A stretch of DNA of 64,000 bases from Kribbella qitaiheensis (GTDB lineage Bacteria; Actinomycetota; Actinomycetes; Propionibacteriales; Kribbellaceae), in the NCBI RefSeq assembly GCF_014217565.1, contig NZ_CP043661.1, positions 2,294,001-2,358,000 on the forward strand, given 5' to 3'. This document shows positions 63,315 to 64,000 of the stretch, one piece after another (positions within the stretch are counted from its first letter, which is position 1; each line of letters starts with the position of its first letter). The position numbers were made by a program, and so were the translations under genes. Below the pieces are notes generated by a model. It saw only the letters and a program-made list of their open reading frames with translations, was not told where the DNA came from and did no database searches.

Positions 63315-64000
63315 TCAGGTCGCCCGGAACTCGATGGAACGGACCCATTTGGTGTTGTGTACTCCGGGGAGCGCGGGAACGATGACCCGTGCCGGGTAGC
63401 CGTGATCGAGGCTGAGGTCGGCCTGGTTGACCTGCAGGGCCAGCAGGGAGTCTGGATGCAGGATCTGGTTGCTCTGCAACGTTGCCTGGTTGAACGACCC
63501 GCTCTTCTCAAGAGACATCACTTTGGCCGAGGCCGGATGGGGTACGCCGGCGAGCTGAGCGAGGTCTCGCAGCCGGACTCCACCCCAGGTCTGGGTGCTG
63601 GACCAGCCTTCGACGCAAGCGATCGGTAGCGTCGCGGTGTGCTGTGTCATGGCCGCGAGTTGAGTGCGAGTCAGCGTCACCGGCCGCGGTCCACCGAGCA
63701 GCCGCAGTGACCAGTCGGCGGCGGTGCTGGCGGGGTTGATGTTTGCGGCGGTGGCAGTGCGGTTGATCTGGAAATCGTTGGGTCCGTCGCCTAGATCGCG
63801 ACCGCGGGGAAGCAGTAACGCGAACCGGCGGGTGACGCCTCCGAGCGTCTGGCCCGCGGTCAGTATCCCGACCAGGACCGCCCCTCCGCCGACCAGCGCC
63901 AGCGCGCCTCGTCGACTCATAGTGGGTGGAGCCGGGTCGGGCGCGACCAGGCCGTACGGATCGGGTCGTTCTGGGCGGGTGTCGGCCAAACGGGTCCGCA
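63315..64000 (-). CDS. Molybdopterin-binding oxidoreductase, C-terminal part (cut by window edge)
   Basis: The visible 227 residues match the Mo-domain half of the fusion at 40202-41620: SRRGALALVGGGAVLVGILT, PIACVEGWSSTQTWGGVRLR with the Cys ligand, and LPGVHNTKWVRSIEF. The frame is open to the window edge (RTRLADTRPERPDPYGLVAP) in the same way as the paralogue, so a cytochrome b half very likely lies outside the window. A TTG at 63989 is unlikely to be the true start. Confidence 0.82.
   Translation of the reverse strand, partial: RTRLADTRPERPDPYGLVAPDPAPPTMSRRGALALVGGGAVLVGILTAGQTLGGVTRRFALLLPRGRDLGDGPNDFQINRTATAANINPASTAADWSLRLLGGPRPVTLTRTQLAAMTQHTATLPIACVEGWSSTQTWGGVRLRDLAQLAGVPHPASAKVMSLEKSGSFNQATLQSNQILHPDSLLALQVNQADLSLDHGYPARVIVPALPGVHNTKWVRSIEFRAT

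Overview
The window is very GC-rich DNA with dense genes, many ATGA, GTGA or TGATG stop/start overlaps and frequent GTG or TTG starts. It carries an ECF sigma factor with a zinc-finger anti-sigma partner, a SigK-like sigma factor, STAS proteins, a class E-like sortase, many GAF-ANTAR proteins and a Wadjet system. Together these point to an actinobacterial chromosome; the genus cannot be fixed from the sequence alone. No rRNA, tRNA or CRISPR array was seen.

Region 1 (1-5219), 'locus A'. Minus strand: a 33-aa membrane peptide, two small proteins, a diaminopimelate-epimerase-like enzyme, a D-Ala-D-Ala-ligase-like ATP-grasp enzyme and the start of a C39-like cysteine peptidase. Divergent from these lie a GntR regulator, a PP2C-like phosphatase and a NUDIX hydrolase. 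Region 2 (5220-7186) is a serine hydrolase next to a truncated paralogue. Region 3 (7370-17776) is a type II Wadjet defence operon (JetA, JetB, a frameshifted JetC, JetD) with an appended CoiA-like gene. Region 4 (17892-21712) holds a zinc-ribbon protein, an SDR enzyme, a GNAT acetyltransferase and a large regulator.

Region 5 (21903-26737), 'locus B'. The same two small-protein families as locus A return here (the membrane peptide now fused to one of them), followed by a radical SAM enzyme, a GHMP kinase and a phosphohexomutase. Two copies of a three-hairpin, compensatorily varying RNA-like element lie among the small genes. Loci A and B are the best candidates for an undescribed system: one conserved small-protein module attached to two different enzyme sets.

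Region 6 (26738-29990) is decayed DNA: a tandem repeat, a frameshifted gene, a third fragment of the serine hydrolase and a 5'-truncated dnaE2. Region 7 (30008-40020) is a long operon-like run: methyltransferase, ECF sigma, zinc-finger partner, FAD disulfide oxidoreductase, DUF427 protein, radical SAM protein, CDP-alcohol phosphatidyltransferase and an ABC importer; the last five genes resemble the E. coli ynjBCDF set. Region 8 (40202-42152) encodes a cytochrome b/molybdopterin oxidoreductase fusion and a membrane partner; a paralogous pair sits at the right edge (62815-64000).

Region 9 (42352-58050) is rich in mobile DNA. An IS21-family element with a 6-bp target duplication has cut the end off a membrane-protein gene. 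Further on, an IS66-like element sits in a group II intron remnant that abuts an IS3 remnant, next to an IS1380-family transposase. Between them are two ferritin-like proteins, a sortase, a STAS protein, a sigma-like protein and a cluster of GAF-ANTAR genes in various states of decay. Region 10 (58170-62507) has STAS, a SigK-like sigma factor and three more GAF-ANTAR proteins, one fused to a sigma-like domain.

At least five apparent frameshifts in the window are each explained by one extra C in a GGCC(C)GG context. This raises the question of a motif-linked sequencing artefact versus real slippage.
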